A stretch of DNA of 42,181 nt, taken from the NCBI GenBank assembly GCA_022701825.1, contig JAKONR010000444.1, forward strand, positions 1 through 42,181, written 5' to 3'. The translations under genes were made by a program, and so were the position numbers. The notes beneath the pieces are model-generated. The model saw only the letters and a program-made list of their open reading frames with translations, ran no database searches and was not told where the DNA came from. Origin of the DNA: Hymenobacteraceae bacterium. GTDB taxonomy: Bacteria > Bacteroidota > Bacteroidia > Cytophagales > Hymenobacteraceae. Positions 7,895-15,838 of the stretch are shown piece after piece (the stretch's first letter is position 1; each line of letters opens with the position of its first letter).

Positions 7895-10069
7895 TCAATT
7901 ACTCCCAAGACGCGGATTGTGCCCCATAATAAACTGAAACACGCGCTTCGTTAGCTCCTGCGCCTCGGGGCTGAGCATGTTCCAGGAGGTTATCTCCTCA
8001 GCCGCCGCCTCGGCGAATAGTCGCTTCTTTGCGCTGCTGACCGTGCCACTCCCACTGCTACCCCCGAAGGAATCCGGCAACTCGGCAAACTTGCTCTTCA
8101 AGTGCTTGGCCAAGTAGATGCTCTTGTACTGGGCCTGCTTGAGTTGGGTGGCATCGAAGTATTCAGCCTGCTTGGGGTAGAGTTTCTTGAGGGCACCCAC
8201 GATGACCTCGGGCTTAAGTAGGTTCTCAATTTCGCGGGTGGGTGTCACGATGTACTCGAAGCCAGCGTGCTGCTGTGAGGTGAGTCGCTGGTGCTTCTTA
8301 TCCTTGCCAGCGTCTTGGTCAGCAATAAGCATAATACGGTTGGAAATAGATAGTGCTCGAATGTTTTTCAACGCCTCAGCTGTAATAGTTACCTCCTGTT
8401 TCTTCGCGCCGAAGGTATAGTGCGATACGTTAGCCCCAGCGTATTCCAGGAAAGAGTAATGCAGTCCTTCCAGTAGAGAATAGGTCTTGCGTAAGTGGCC
8501 GAGGTAAGCCGCTAAATATGCTTTGATATAAATGCGGTCAGTAATACCTTCAACCCAAATGGTACAATTAGAAAGAAAAACCGAAGAGTTTTGAACCCCT
8601 AAAGCTGTGAGACAGCCTAAATCATGTGGCGCAGTAACCTGTACCTGATAATTAGCTGTATTATTAGTCAAAGTCTTTCTAAAGGTAAATAGATTAATAT
8701 TTTCACCTTCATCAAACGCAAAATCAAGCAAATGATTAGAATGCGTCGTCAAAAATATTGTGAGCTTTTTCTCAAGTAGCACTGGATGCGTAGCTATTGT
8801 TTGTATAAATAATCGCTGAAAACCAGGGTGTAAGTGCGTTTCAGGCTCTTCAATGAAAAACCATGCTCCCTCAGGGGCGATGAATAGCGGGTATAGCAAG
8901 AGTATAATTGCTTGTATTCCATCTCCTAGATGTGGCAAAGCCCTTTCCTCTCTGTCTACTGCGACTAATATATTTATTTTTTTTCTGTTAGGAACAATTC
9001 GCACAGGCTTCCCATTAAAGAATGTCTCCGAAATGAATAACTCAAAACGCTCAAACTCTTCTCTATCATCTATTTCTGAATTTTTCTTTTCATCTATAGC
9101 TTTATAAAGTGACAGCCCTGTATGCACGCTTATTTTAGCATCAGTAAGTTCGTAATCCACTAACGTAGTAGTATTAAAAATATCGCTTTTTATTGAAGTG
9201 TCTCGTGCTTCTATCAGCGTTCTAGCTGTCCGCAGTGTTGGAATATAAGTCCTATTAGAAGTCCTCGGTCGCTCCTGAGTAAAGACTTTTTCCAATAATA
9301 CAAATACATCAGAGCAAGCAGTTTCTATTCTTTTTATTATAGGTAAAGCAGTTATAGATAATTCCTCCCTAAAAGAAAAATCACGAAAGCTACTACTTAT
9401 ATATGTATTACCTGTTACAAATTCCACACTTGCTTCTGATGAAGCTAATTGAGCCCTATCGTCATTTATAAATAATCTATTCATGCCTTGGAAATCGTCT
9501 TTCCGGAGAGTGTCATATATATTGAAAGCGCGTCTTAAATTTAGCATAATTCCCTTCATGGTAATTAAATATTTTTCAACGATACCTTCGCGAATTGAAT
9601 TAAGCAAAGCTCTTCTATCGCTTGCCAGGCCTTCTATGCCATTAAATATTTTTTCCAATTCGATAGAGTCCTGCTCGATATCAATATAATAGTGGTCGGA
9701 TTTATGATGGCTACTGCTTTCAAGTATAAAAAATGATAGTATATCGTCATTAGCCTTAGACTTAATTTCTATTTCAATCTTATAAACTTCACTATCATTT
9801 GGATTAAGCATTCTGCCACGCGCAATTTTTATTTTCTCACCTAACTCATCTACTATTTCAGTGAAATTCATCATTCGAGTTGGATGACATTTCATAATGC
9901 TGCGCATGAATCGGCTCTTGCCTGAATTATTTTCTCCAAGAAAAATATTAATTGGGGCTACATCGCCAAAGTAGTGTGGTAATAGGTTCGAGTCACCTAG
10001 TGTATAGGCTGCAAAATCACTTTTCTGAGCATCATCATCCGAAAGCTCAAAAGACAGGTAGCGTTCCAT
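7895..10069 (-). CDS. OLD-like AAA ATPase with TOPRIM nuclease domain
   Basis: This 724-aa protein has the layout of OLD-family (overcoming lysogenization defect) ATP-dependent nucleases, many of which act in anti-phage defence. It shows an ABC-type Walker A GENNSGKS at residues 45-52, a long insertion, a Walker B/signature segment FFIEEPETHLHPG, a TTHSNH sensor histidine, and then a TOPRIM-like part with WVEGITD and LIADQDAG. Most of the gene is much more AT-rich than its neighbours, which suggests separate acquisition. No UvrD-like helicase follows, so it is not an obvious Gabija pair, and it looks like a stand-alone class 1 OLD gene. The nuclease activity is inferred from the TOPRIM motifs. 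Confidence 0.85.
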   Translation of the reverse strand: MERYLSFELSDDDAQKSDFAAYTLGDSNLLPHYFGDVAPINIFLGENNSGKSRFMRSIMKCHPTRMMNFTEIVDELGEKIKIARGRMLNPNDSEVYKIEIEIKSKANDDILSFFILESSSHHKSDHYYIDIEQDSIELEKIFNGIEGLASDRRALLNSIREGIVEKYLITMKGIMLNLRRAFNIYDTLRKDDFQGMNRLFINDDRAQLASSEASVEFVTGNTYISSSFRDFSFREELSITALPIIKRIETACSDVFVLLEKVFTQERPRTSNRTYIPTLRTARTLIEARDTSIKSDIFNTTTLVDYELTDAKISVHTGLSLYKAIDEKKNSEIDDREEFERFELFISETFFNGKPVRIVPNRKKINILVAVDREERALPHLGDGIQAIILLLYPLFIAPEGAWFFIEEPETHLHPGFQRLFIQTIATHPVLLEKKLTIFLTTHSNHLLDFAFDEGENINLFTFRKTLTNNTANYQVQVTAPHDLGCLTALGVQNSSVFLSNCTIWVEGITDRIYIKAYLAAYLGHLRKTYSLLEGLHYSFLEYAGANVSHYTFGAKKQEVTITAEALKNIRALSISNRIMLIADQDAGKDKKHQRLTSQQHAGFEYIVTPTREIENLLKPEVIVGALKKLYPKQAEYFDATQLKQAQYKSIYLAKHLKSKFAELPDSFGGSSGSGTVSSAKKRLFAEAAAEEITSWNMLSPEAQELTKRVFQFIMGHNPRLGSN

Positions 10070-10156
10070 AAAATGTGAGTAGGGTGAGCCGGCAAGTTCA
10101 GAAAACTTCTGTTATATCTATCCCTCACATACGGCAAGAGTTAGGAACAGAGCACA

Positions 10157-11503
10157 CTACTTCACCGTCATTAAGTCTTCCAGCCGCGTGGTAAAAGCCC
10201 CCGATTGCCATTTAGCCCGCCCCTGCCACGGCGGGCGCACGCCAACCGGCCCCTGCGGCACTGCGCTCCCCAGCCGTACCGTGCCCCGGCCGTAGCGCGC
10301 ATTCAGCCCGTCAAGTGTTGCCATGAGTTGGGGCCGGTCTGCGCTTACAGTCGCCTGCACCCGGGCAACCGGCGCGGGTGGGGTGAAGAGACCGAGTTGT
10401 TGCCCGGTAGTCGGCGGCTCCAGCCCGTCGAGTACCACACCGGCTTTGTGGTAGGTAGTGCCCGGCTCCCAAATCTTGGTCAGCAAATGCGTAGCATATT
10501 GCGCCAGTACCCGCGTGTCAGATGATGGCCCACCGGGCAACGTGAGCGTAGCCGAGCACGAGTAGGGTGGGGGCACCCTCGGGTCGAAACGATTCTTCTG
10601 TACGTAGACCGTCAGCACGTAGGCTTGGTCGCCTTGCGCCCGTAATTTCTCGGCGGCCCGCGCCAGGAAGGAGGCTATGGCTGCCCCCACATCGGCCAGT
10701 TGGCTGAGCGGGCGGCCAAACGTGCGTGAGCAGCTAATGCTCTGCCGGTTCAGCGTACCGTCCTCGCTGGGGTGCAAACCCGCGTAGGGATAGCCTTGCA
10801 GCTCGCGCACCAAGCGCGCTCCAACAACCCCGCCGAGTATTTTGCGCGCCCACGCTTCACTGACTTTGGAAAGGTCGGCGGCCGAGTCAATGCCCGCTGC
10901 CATGAGCTTCTGGGCGTACTGCCGGCCGACGCCCCACACGTCACCCACGGCCACCTGCCCAAGCGCCCAGGCCCGACGTTCGGCCGAGTCGAGGTAGAGT
11001 ACGCCGCCCAGCTCAGGGCTTTTCTTGGCTACACGGTTGGCGAGTTTGGCTAGGGTCTTCGTGGGGGCTATGCCTAAGCAAGTAGGAATGCCGGTGCGAG
11101 CTTTGACGTTGGTGCGAATCGTGTGTGCGAACTGCTCCAGCCCACCGCCCAGGTGGGGCTGCATGTATTGGTCCAAGCTAGCCAGGTCGAGGAATGCCTC
11201 GTCAATGGAGTATATTTCTACCCCCGGCGTGACCTGGCCTAAATACCACATCACACGCCGGCTCATGTCGCCGTAGAGCGTGTAGTTGGAAGAAAACACC
11301 TGTACCTGGTGCTGGCGCAGAAAGTCTTTTACTTGGAAGTAGGGCGCGCCCATTTGCAGGCCCAGGGCCTTGGCCTCCGCCGAGCGGGAGATAATGCACC
11401 CGTCGTTATTGCTGAGCACGACGACGGGCCGGCCCTCGAAGCGGGGTTGGAATACCCGTTCGCAGCTCACGTAAAAGTTATTGCAATCCAGCAGGCCAAA
11501 CAT
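10157..11503 (-). CDS. umuC: UmuC-like Y-family DNA polymerase
   Basis: Catalytic subunit of an error-prone polymerase V, which copies past DNA lesions. At 448 aa it has the usual length. It begins MFGLLDCNNFYVSCERVFQP with metal ligand Asp6. The second catalytic motif YSIDEAFLDL gives Asp101 and Glu102. The helix-hairpin-helix region (VWGVGRQYAQKLMAAGI), the little-finger domain and the C-terminal UmuC tail are all recognisable. It follows umuD on the same strand after 3 bp, so the two form an operon. Phage-borne umuDC modules are common. Confidence 0.93.
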   Translation of the reverse strand: MFGLLDCNNFYVSCERVFQPRFEGRPVVVLSNNDGCIISRSAEAKALGLQMGAPYFQVKDFLRQHQVQVFSSNYTLYGDMSRRVMWYLGQVTPGVEIYSIDEAFLDLASLDQYMQPHLGGGLEQFAHTIRTNVKARTGIPTCLGIAPTKTLAKLANRVAKKSPELGGVLYLDSAERRAWALGQVAVGDVWGVGRQYAQKLMAAGIDSAADLSKVSEAWARKILGGVVGARLVRELQGYPYAGLHPSEDGTLNRQSISCSRTFGRPLSQLADVGAAIASFLARAAEKLRAQGDQAYVLTVYVQKNRFDPRVPPPYSCSATLTLPGGPSSDTRVLAQYATHLLTKIWEPGTTYHKAGVVLDGLEPPTTGQQLGLFTPPAPVARVQATVSADRPQLMATLDGLNARYGRGTVRLGSAVPQGPVGVRPPWQGRAKWQSGAFTTRLEDLMTVK

Positions 11504-11506
11504 AGA

Positions 11507-11974
11507 CTAGTCGCGGCTGAGCAGCAAGGCGTTCAGCTTGCCGGGAATGAGTTCGTGAACGACATGTGTCACTACGCCCCAAATGTGAATCTCCTCCCCC
11601 GTGCGGATGCGGTAGGGCTCGAAGGCCGGATTGGCCGGCACCAGCCACCAGTCCTCGCCCCGGCGCTCCAAGCGCTTCACGGTGCAGTCCCCTTCGACCA
11701 CTGCCACTACAATGTGGCCGTGGTCGGCTGGCAAATGCTTATCGACTGCCAGCAAGTCGCCGGGGTGGATTTCAGCGCCTGCCATGCTTTCACCCGTTAC
11801 TCGCACTAAGTAGGTGGCGTCGGGGTGTCGAAACAGCAGTTGGTTGAGGTCAAATAGTGCCTCAATGTGGTCGTCGGCTGGCGAGGGAAACCCGGCTGGC
11901 ACGAGGCAGGCGAACACGGGTAAATAAGCAGGCAGCACCGCCTCGGGGACGGGTATCAGGATAACGTCGTGCAT
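11507..11974 (-). CDS. umuD: UmuD-like S24 autopeptidase
   Basis: This 155-aa protein of the LexA/UmuD S24 peptidase family cleaves itself after RecA activation and then partners UmuC. The probable cleavage site is Ala27-Gly28 in VPAGFPSPADD, where FPSPA after the scissile bond is a UmuD hallmark. The Ser-Lys dyad is Ser63 in GESMAGAEIHPGD and Lys100 in CTVKRLERR. It is the first gene of the umuDC pair. The AT-rich region upstream should hold an SOS-controlled promoter. Confidence 0.92.
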   Translation of the reverse strand: MHDVILIPVPEAVLPAYLPVFACLVPAGFPSPADDHIEALFDLNQLLFRHPDATYLVRVTGESMAGAEIHPGDLLAVDKHLPADHGHIVVAVVEGDCTVKRLERRGEDWWLVPANPAFEPYRIRTGEEIHIWGVVTHVVHELIPGKLNALLLSRD

Positions 11975-12013
11975 AGGGCGGAACTGAAAGCTGTGCCCTA
12001 AAGTAAACGACTG

Positions 12014-12026
12014 CTAATCAAATTAG
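12014..12026. promoter_or_regulatory. candidate operator palindrome upstream of umuD
   Basis: CTAATCAAATTAG is a perfect 5-3-5 palindrome 40-52 bp upstream of the umuD start. On the minus strand it overlaps TAATTTG, which resembles a shortened Bacteroidota -7 element. A LexA-type SOS operator would be expected here, but I know no confirmed consensus for this group, so this is only a candidate. Confidence 0.3.
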
Positions 12027-12225
12027 TCTACAAATAGCTCAGTTGCTATAAATGTAAGATATTAACTGTCAAGTAAATATTTTAATTTGGCCTTTGTAAT
12101 TAGTTGCCGATTTTGCAACGGATACGGCTTTTGTACTTAGCCCTGCCGTTTTATGCTAGTGAAATATCTGCTCACCTGCAAGGAATTCTCTTTGCTCCAT
12201 GCTCAGCGGTTCTATATTAGTCAGC

Positions 12226-12609
12226 ATGAAATGGCTTCTCCTTTTGACTCTCTTAGTAGGTGCAGTTGCCGCCCAAGCGCAAACCACGCCTCCCAGTACG
12301 AGTGACCAACTGGCAATGTACCGCTACTGTGTGCTAATTGTAGAAGGCAAGTACTTCAACAGCCCGGAGAGTCCTCGTCTGGATTATGGGCAAAGTCTAC
12401 CAGGTGCCCCAGCCGATGTGGAAATGCAGCAGCTCCTTGCCTCGATTAAAACCACATCCATTGTGGGCATACTCAACGCGCTAGGTCAGCACCACTGGGA
12501 GTTGGTGAATACCCTGATGGTGCCAACTGAGGTGCGCGGTTCCAGCCTCGACCGAGGGACGTATATAGACTTGGAAACGCGCTATGTATTTCGCCGGTGC
12601 ATGCCCTAA
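12226..12609 (+). CDS. secreted hypothetical protein
   Basis: This 127-aa product from the ATG at 12226 has a clear signal peptide (MKWLLLLTLLVGAVAAQAQ). An upstream ATG at 12199 would add nine residues in front of the signal and is less likely. The mature part has an ILNALGQHHWELVNT segment like the GWELV motif of small DUF4177-like proteins. Function unknown. Confidence 0.6.
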   Translation: MKWLLLLTLLVGAVAAQAQTTPPSTSDQLAMYRYCVLIVEGKYFNSPESPRLDYGQSLPGAPADVEMQQLLASIKTTSIVGILNALGQHHWELVNTLMVPTEVRGSSLDRGTYIDLETRYVFRRCMP

Positions 12610-12806
12610 CACTCCGGCAGGCGCACCCCATGTGCGTAATCCTCCAGCGGTCCGCTATTCACGAAGCTGCGAAGCACCACGGCCTGCCCGTGTCCGTCCT
12701 CGATACCCACTTCGACAAAAAAGCCGCGACCATCGCCCGCACAGTGGTAGAGGTTGACGCCGCTCTCATCCCAGCGCTGGGCCAAGTAGGTACCGTGTTG
12801 TATCAC
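12606..12806 (-). CDS. small hypothetical protein
   Basis: A 66-aa frame starting at GTG directly after an in-frame stop. It has balanced protein composition and strong GC3 bias, and contains GVNLYHCAGDGRGFFVEVG and GPLEDYAHGVRLPE. The overlapping plus-strand frame of 99 aa (12597-12896) is less protein-like, so I prefer this strand. It converges on and overlaps the preceding gene by 4 bp. No function can be given. Confidence 0.5.
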   Translation of the reverse strand: MIQHGTYLAQRWDESGVNLYHCAGDGRGFFVEVGIEDGHGQAVVLRSFVNSGPLEDYAHGVRLPEC

Positions 12807-12958
12807 TCAGTAGAGTTGCATGACAGGCGAGAACTGTTGGAGGGCGTGAAGCGACATGCAAGCAAGCTAAACAGGAAGTACCTTACAGCGCCATAGGTGC
12901 TAACGAGTGAGCAGTTTGAGAAGTAACGTATCCAAAACCGTAAATTAATTCATTGAAC

Positions 12959-13423
12959 ATGAATCCAGAACAAAGACTCACACCTATAAACTATGGTGGC
13001 TCCGTTCCTCTGCAACAGGTCATATTAGCGTTAGAAAAATTCAATGCGGAACAGCGAGAATTAGCCATTGCCAAACGAAGATTTGCCTCTACGGGTAGCA
13101 ATCCAGACCAGTGGGCAGTTACAGGACAGGAAAATAAGCTCTCGTCTGTTCGTGAGGAGATAGAGAAGCTCTTATCCGATGCTGAAAAACAGCAACTATT
13201 GGAGCCGGGTAATTATATCCTTATTACCGAAACAATAAACAATGAAAGCGCGCCTTTTGGTAGGCCAGAAACCATCATATATGCTTTGTTTTTGATGAGT
13301 GGGACCTATAGGCTCGAAATGGGAAGAGGGCACAGTACTCTCGATACAAAAATCAGACTAGCACTAGCCGGGACGCCGTATGATGATGGCATGCCATATG
13401 GGGGTACCCGCCCGATACAATAG
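12959..13423 (+). CDS. hypothetical cytoplasmic protein
   Basis: A 154-aa protein from the ATG at 12959; a TTG two codons earlier also starts the frame. The middle is helical and charged (about residues 25-75, possible coiled coil), followed by strand-rich sequence (NYILITETIN, TIIYALFLMSGTYRLEM). No signal peptide or known domain is recognisable. It ends at a strong terminator shared with the convergent DUF2806 gene. Confidence 0.6.
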   Translation: MNPEQRLTPINYGGSVPLQQVILALEKFNAEQRELAIAKRRFASTGSNPDQWAVTGQENKLSSVREEIEKLLSDAEKQQLLEPGNYILITETINNESAPFGRPETIIYALFLMSGTYRLEMGRGHSTLDTKIRLALAGTPYDDGMPYGGTRPIQ

Positions 13424-13432
13424 AGGTAGAAT

Positions 13433-13469
13433 AAAAAAAGCCCCAGCTCAGCGAGCGCGGGGCTTTTTT
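13433..13469. terminator. bidirectional terminator, recurrent family
   Basis: A-rich and T-rich flanks surround AGCCCC / GGGGCT stems with loop AGCTCAGCGAGCGC, between two convergent genes. The same stem-loop, nearly identical, recurs at 28518-28551 and at the IS insertion point (28824-28845 plus 31501-31521). Confidence 0.85.
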
Positions 13470-13486
13470 CACCATGTTTACCACCT

Positions 13487-14575
13487 TTAAAAATCCACTA
13501 GCGGCGTAGCATAGAGTTCTTTATTTTCCCACTTGTTGAATACTGCAAATTGCACTCTGAACCCATTTTTTTGAAATTGTTTTGCTATAGCTTCAAAATA
13601 ATTAAAATCAGTTTCGAGGCTAAGCAATGAAAATAATTCAATTGCTGCTTTGGTAAGGCTATATACATCAGTAGTTATGCTATATGGACTATAATCTGGT
13701 TTAAAAGCTCGGAATATATGCTGTGCCACTCTAATAAGCACCGAAACTTTACCTGATTCTTTTGAAAAAAAATCTATTTTATCTTGCTGAGTGCCCTGAA
13801 TTAATCCACAATCTATCATTTGTAAAACATCCTGATAGGGAATAATAGGCTCTAATAGCTCATGTGAGTAACCCTCAATCCGCTTTATTATAAACGTTCT
13901 TGTACTTGTCTGACACACATAATTACACACCTTTTTGAAGATTGCTGCTTCCTCCTGCGAAAGATTTCGCAACACATCCAGCGTTCTAAGGGAAAAAGAA
14001 CCTGGCTTTTTTACTTCGCCAGCCAGAATCTTTCCCAATAAAATCTGTGCTTCTTGTTCGGAAACATCCTGCGCGATGTCAAAAAAACGGGTACTCCAAT
14101 CTGGTTTAACAGCTTCCTCTGAAACCTGTCCCTCAGCGGCAAGTTCTTCAGCGGCTGCACCCACCACGGATTCAAGATTGAGTTGGTGCATAGCGTTCTG
14201 ATAGATTTGTCTTTGTTCAGCCCTTTGGTGTAAGCTCTGCACCTCTGGGCGTACTCCAGCCAACTGCGCCGCTACAGTTCCATCAGGGTTGACAGTAAGG
14301 GATTGCACTTGCGGGGCTTGCCCACTACCTAAAGCGGCCAATGCTGCCGTGCGACGCACCATCTCATCCGTTTTAGCGCCTTCTATCAGCTTAATACGCT
14401 CCGCCTCATTACGCGCTTCTTTCTCGGCAAGCAAGTAAGTATGTACTATTTGGCCTGCCCCGTCTAGCGCGCGGCCCAGTACTGCTCCCACTGTTTCCGC
14501 TAATTTGGTAAGGGCTGGACTTACACCAGCTAAATCCTTAACGCTTACTAGCGCATTCTTTTCTTGGTCGGCCAT
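13487..14575 (-). CDS. DUF2806 family protein
   Basis: This 362-aa protein matches the DUF2806 pattern. The N-terminal third is Ala-rich and helical with LAETVGAVLGRALDGAG. A central signature follows at about 160-212: DWSTRFFDIAQDVSE, QILLGKILAGEVKKPGSFS, LRTLDVLRNLS. The C-terminal domain (about 215-360) is a separate, more AT-rich region. Members often sit in mobile or defence-associated loci; the biochemical role is unknown. The motif order resembles that of the neighbouring Abi-alpha protein. The start is the ATG at 14575. Confidence 0.78.
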   Translation of the reverse strand: MADQEKNALVSVKDLAGVSPALTKLAETVGAVLGRALDGAGQIVHTYLLAEKEARNEAERIKLIEGAKTDEMVRRTAALAALGSGQAPQVQSLTVNPDGTVAAQLAGVRPEVQSLHQRAEQRQIYQNAMHQLNLESVVGAAAEELAAEGQVSEEAVKPDWSTRFFDIAQDVSEQEAQILLGKILAGEVKKPGSFSLRTLDVLRNLSQEEAAIFKKVCNYVCQTSTRTFIIKRIEGYSHELLEPIIPYQDVLQMIDCGLIQGTQQDKIDFFSKESGKVSVLIRVAQHIFRAFKPDYSPYSITTDVYSLTKAAIELFSLLSLETDFNYFEAIAKQFQKNGFRVQFAVFNKWENKELYATPLVDF

Positions 14576-14615
14576 AGTTTAATACTGCTACCATCAGTGA
14601 AGTTGCCAAGCTACG

Positions 14616-14642
14616 AAAAAGCCCTGACTATTCGGCTAGGGC
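14616..14642 (-). terminator. terminator after zinc-ribbon remnant
   Basis: On the minus strand GCCCTAGCCGAATAGTCAGGGC followed by TTTTT forms a five-pair stem. It includes the TAG of the zinc-ribbon frame in its loop side, as expected for a terminator tight behind a gene. Confidence 0.6.
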
Positions 14643-14810
14643 ACTGGCTAAACTTACCTGCTGCCCACAGTTCGAGCACCGAGGCTTGCCGTGGGTGTCC
14701 TTCGTAGCCCAGGCCGCCCGCACGGCGTGGCGTTTACGGTGGTGCCCACAGGTCGAAGTATGGTAGTTAGCCGCGTAGCGGTGGGCGTACTGGCCCGCGC
14801 CCGCGTCGAG
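14628..14810 (-). pseudogene. zinc-ribbon-like coding remnant without a start
   Basis: A 60-codon frame, cut off upstream by an in-frame TAG at 14811-14813, reads protein-like sequence: AHRYAANYHTSTCGHH, KRHAVRAAWATKD, PRCSNCGQQVSLASALAE. Cysteine and histidine pairs suggest a zinc-ribbon. No ATG, GTG or TTG lies in front of the Cys/His motifs, but a terminator follows the stop. I read it as a gene that lost its start, or whose upstream TAG is a nonsense change. It explains most of the 280-bp gap between the DUF2806 and Abi-alpha genes. Confidence 0.45.
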
Positions 14811-14856
14811 CTAGGCAGTGGGCAGGCCGGTGCCGACAGAGGGTAGCGGGAGATGC

Positions 14857-15489
14857 TTAGGCGGTGGGCGGGGTAACGGCGGCCAAAAACAGATGACCGA
14901 ATGCTTGAGAAGTGATGTATGGGCCAGTAGTCTGTATTATGCCTGATTTCATATCGTAGTTTGGCGGAGAAGAGAACATATTAATAAGCTTTAGCCGCTC
15001 TAAATTCTCGAAGCTTAACCCAATTCTCTCTTTCGTCCAACTAAAGTGGCTCATAACCCGCTGGCTGCTTAGTTCAACAGAAAAATCAACAACTTTTAAT
15101 TCGACTGTCTGGCTGGGAGGAATGTTAGCATACACAAAAGCTAGCACTAGCGCATCATCTGTTGTAAGTTGTTGCAATACAGTAATAAAGCTTGGGTGTG
15201 CTACTGCTTGTTGTGCTGGGTCAGCAGCGTTTGCCAGTAGGGCAGCCCACTTCTCGGTCAGGATGGGGTCAGCTTCCAAGCTAGCTGCCTGCACCAGCGG
15301 CACGAGCAACTTCGGCTCGACAGGCTGCGGCTCGCGGCCCACGGTGGCGAGCAGGGCCAGTGCCTTGCTACCTACTTGCTGCGCTCGCTCCCACGCGGCC
15401 TTGCCCATTGCCTCTGCAGCGGGGCCGACAAACTTGCCCAGGTATGCGCCGCCAGCGGTAGTGAGTAGAGTGGTGAGCGTATCAGACAT
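14857..15489 (-). CDS. Abi-alpha (DUF4393) family protein
   Basis: This 210-aa protein carries the DUF4393/Abi-alpha pattern, a family linked to abortive phage infection. A glycine-rich N-terminal helix (TTAGGAYLGKFVGPAAEAMG) is followed by the core at about 61-115: LLVPLVQAASLEADP, EKWAALLANAADP, HPSFITVLQQLTTDDALVL. The last third is variable and more AT-rich, which is typical where family members recognise different triggers. It is probably transcribed alone. The family link to abortive infection is established knowledge; its activity here is inferred. Confidence 0.75.
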   Translation of the reverse strand: MSDTLTTLLTTAGGAYLGKFVGPAAEAMGKAAWERAQQVGSKALALLATVGREPQPVEPKLLVPLVQAASLEADPILTEKWAALLANAADPAQQAVAHPSFITVLQQLTTDDALVLAFVYANIPPSQTVELKVVDFSVELSSQRVMSHFSWTKERIGLSFENLERLKLINMFSSPPNYDMKSGIIQTTGPYITSQAFGHLFLAAVTPPTA

Positions 15490-15520
15490 AGGGCATCGGG
15501 TTAATGGGTGCCAAGGTATG

Positions 15521-15558
15521 AAAAAGCCCCGGCTCCTGGTGGGGAGGCGGGGCTTTTT
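15521..15558. terminator. terminator between Abi-alpha gene and upstream pair
   Basis: AAAAAGCCCCGGCTCC..GGAGGCGGGGCTTTTT forms a long GC stem with A and T tracts on both sides. It ends the minus-strand transcript of 16948-15580 and separates it from the Abi-alpha gene. Confidence 0.85.
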
Positions 15559-15579
15559 AGAGGCAAAACCAGGCTGCTT

Positions 15580-15813
15580 TCACCTCTTAATCTTTAATAC
15601 TTTCACACTTAGTTTACTTGCATGAGTATGCGCTTGTCTCTGCCTATCAAGCATAGCTTCAACATCTCTATCAGAGAAAGATATAATTTCCAATTCGAAA
15701 TTTCCTTCTTCAGCTTGTCTGGCAGAACTGTTTAGCCCACCAAAAGCAGGTGTGTTAGCTTCTACAAATGCCGTATCATGACGACTCTTCAAAACAGGTT
15801 CTAACGTTTCCAT
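15580..15813 (-). CDS. small hypothetical protein, partner of the membrane coiled-coil gene
   Basis: This 77-aa soluble protein has no recognised domain. It has an acidic middle (QAEEGNFELEIISFSDRDVEAM) and a basic C-terminus (KLSVKVLKIKR). It lies 25 bp downstream of the membrane-anchored gene on the same strand and ahead of a strong terminator, so the two form a short operon. Function unknown. Confidence 0.6.
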   Translation of the reverse strand: METLEPVLKSRHDTAFVEANTPAFGGLNSSARQAEEGNFELEIISFSDRDVEAMLDRQRQAHTHASKLSVKVLKIKR

Positions 15814-15838
15814 AAGTGTAAGAATTGTTTGAAATACA

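Noticed and set aside
9985-10000. GGTTCGAGTCACC resembling a tRNA T-arm
   Set aside because: It lies inside the OLD-like coding sequence and no acceptor or anticodon arms surround it.
12597-12896. 99-aa plus-strand frame
   Set aside because: It overlaps a more protein-like minus-strand frame and shows no motif or start signal.
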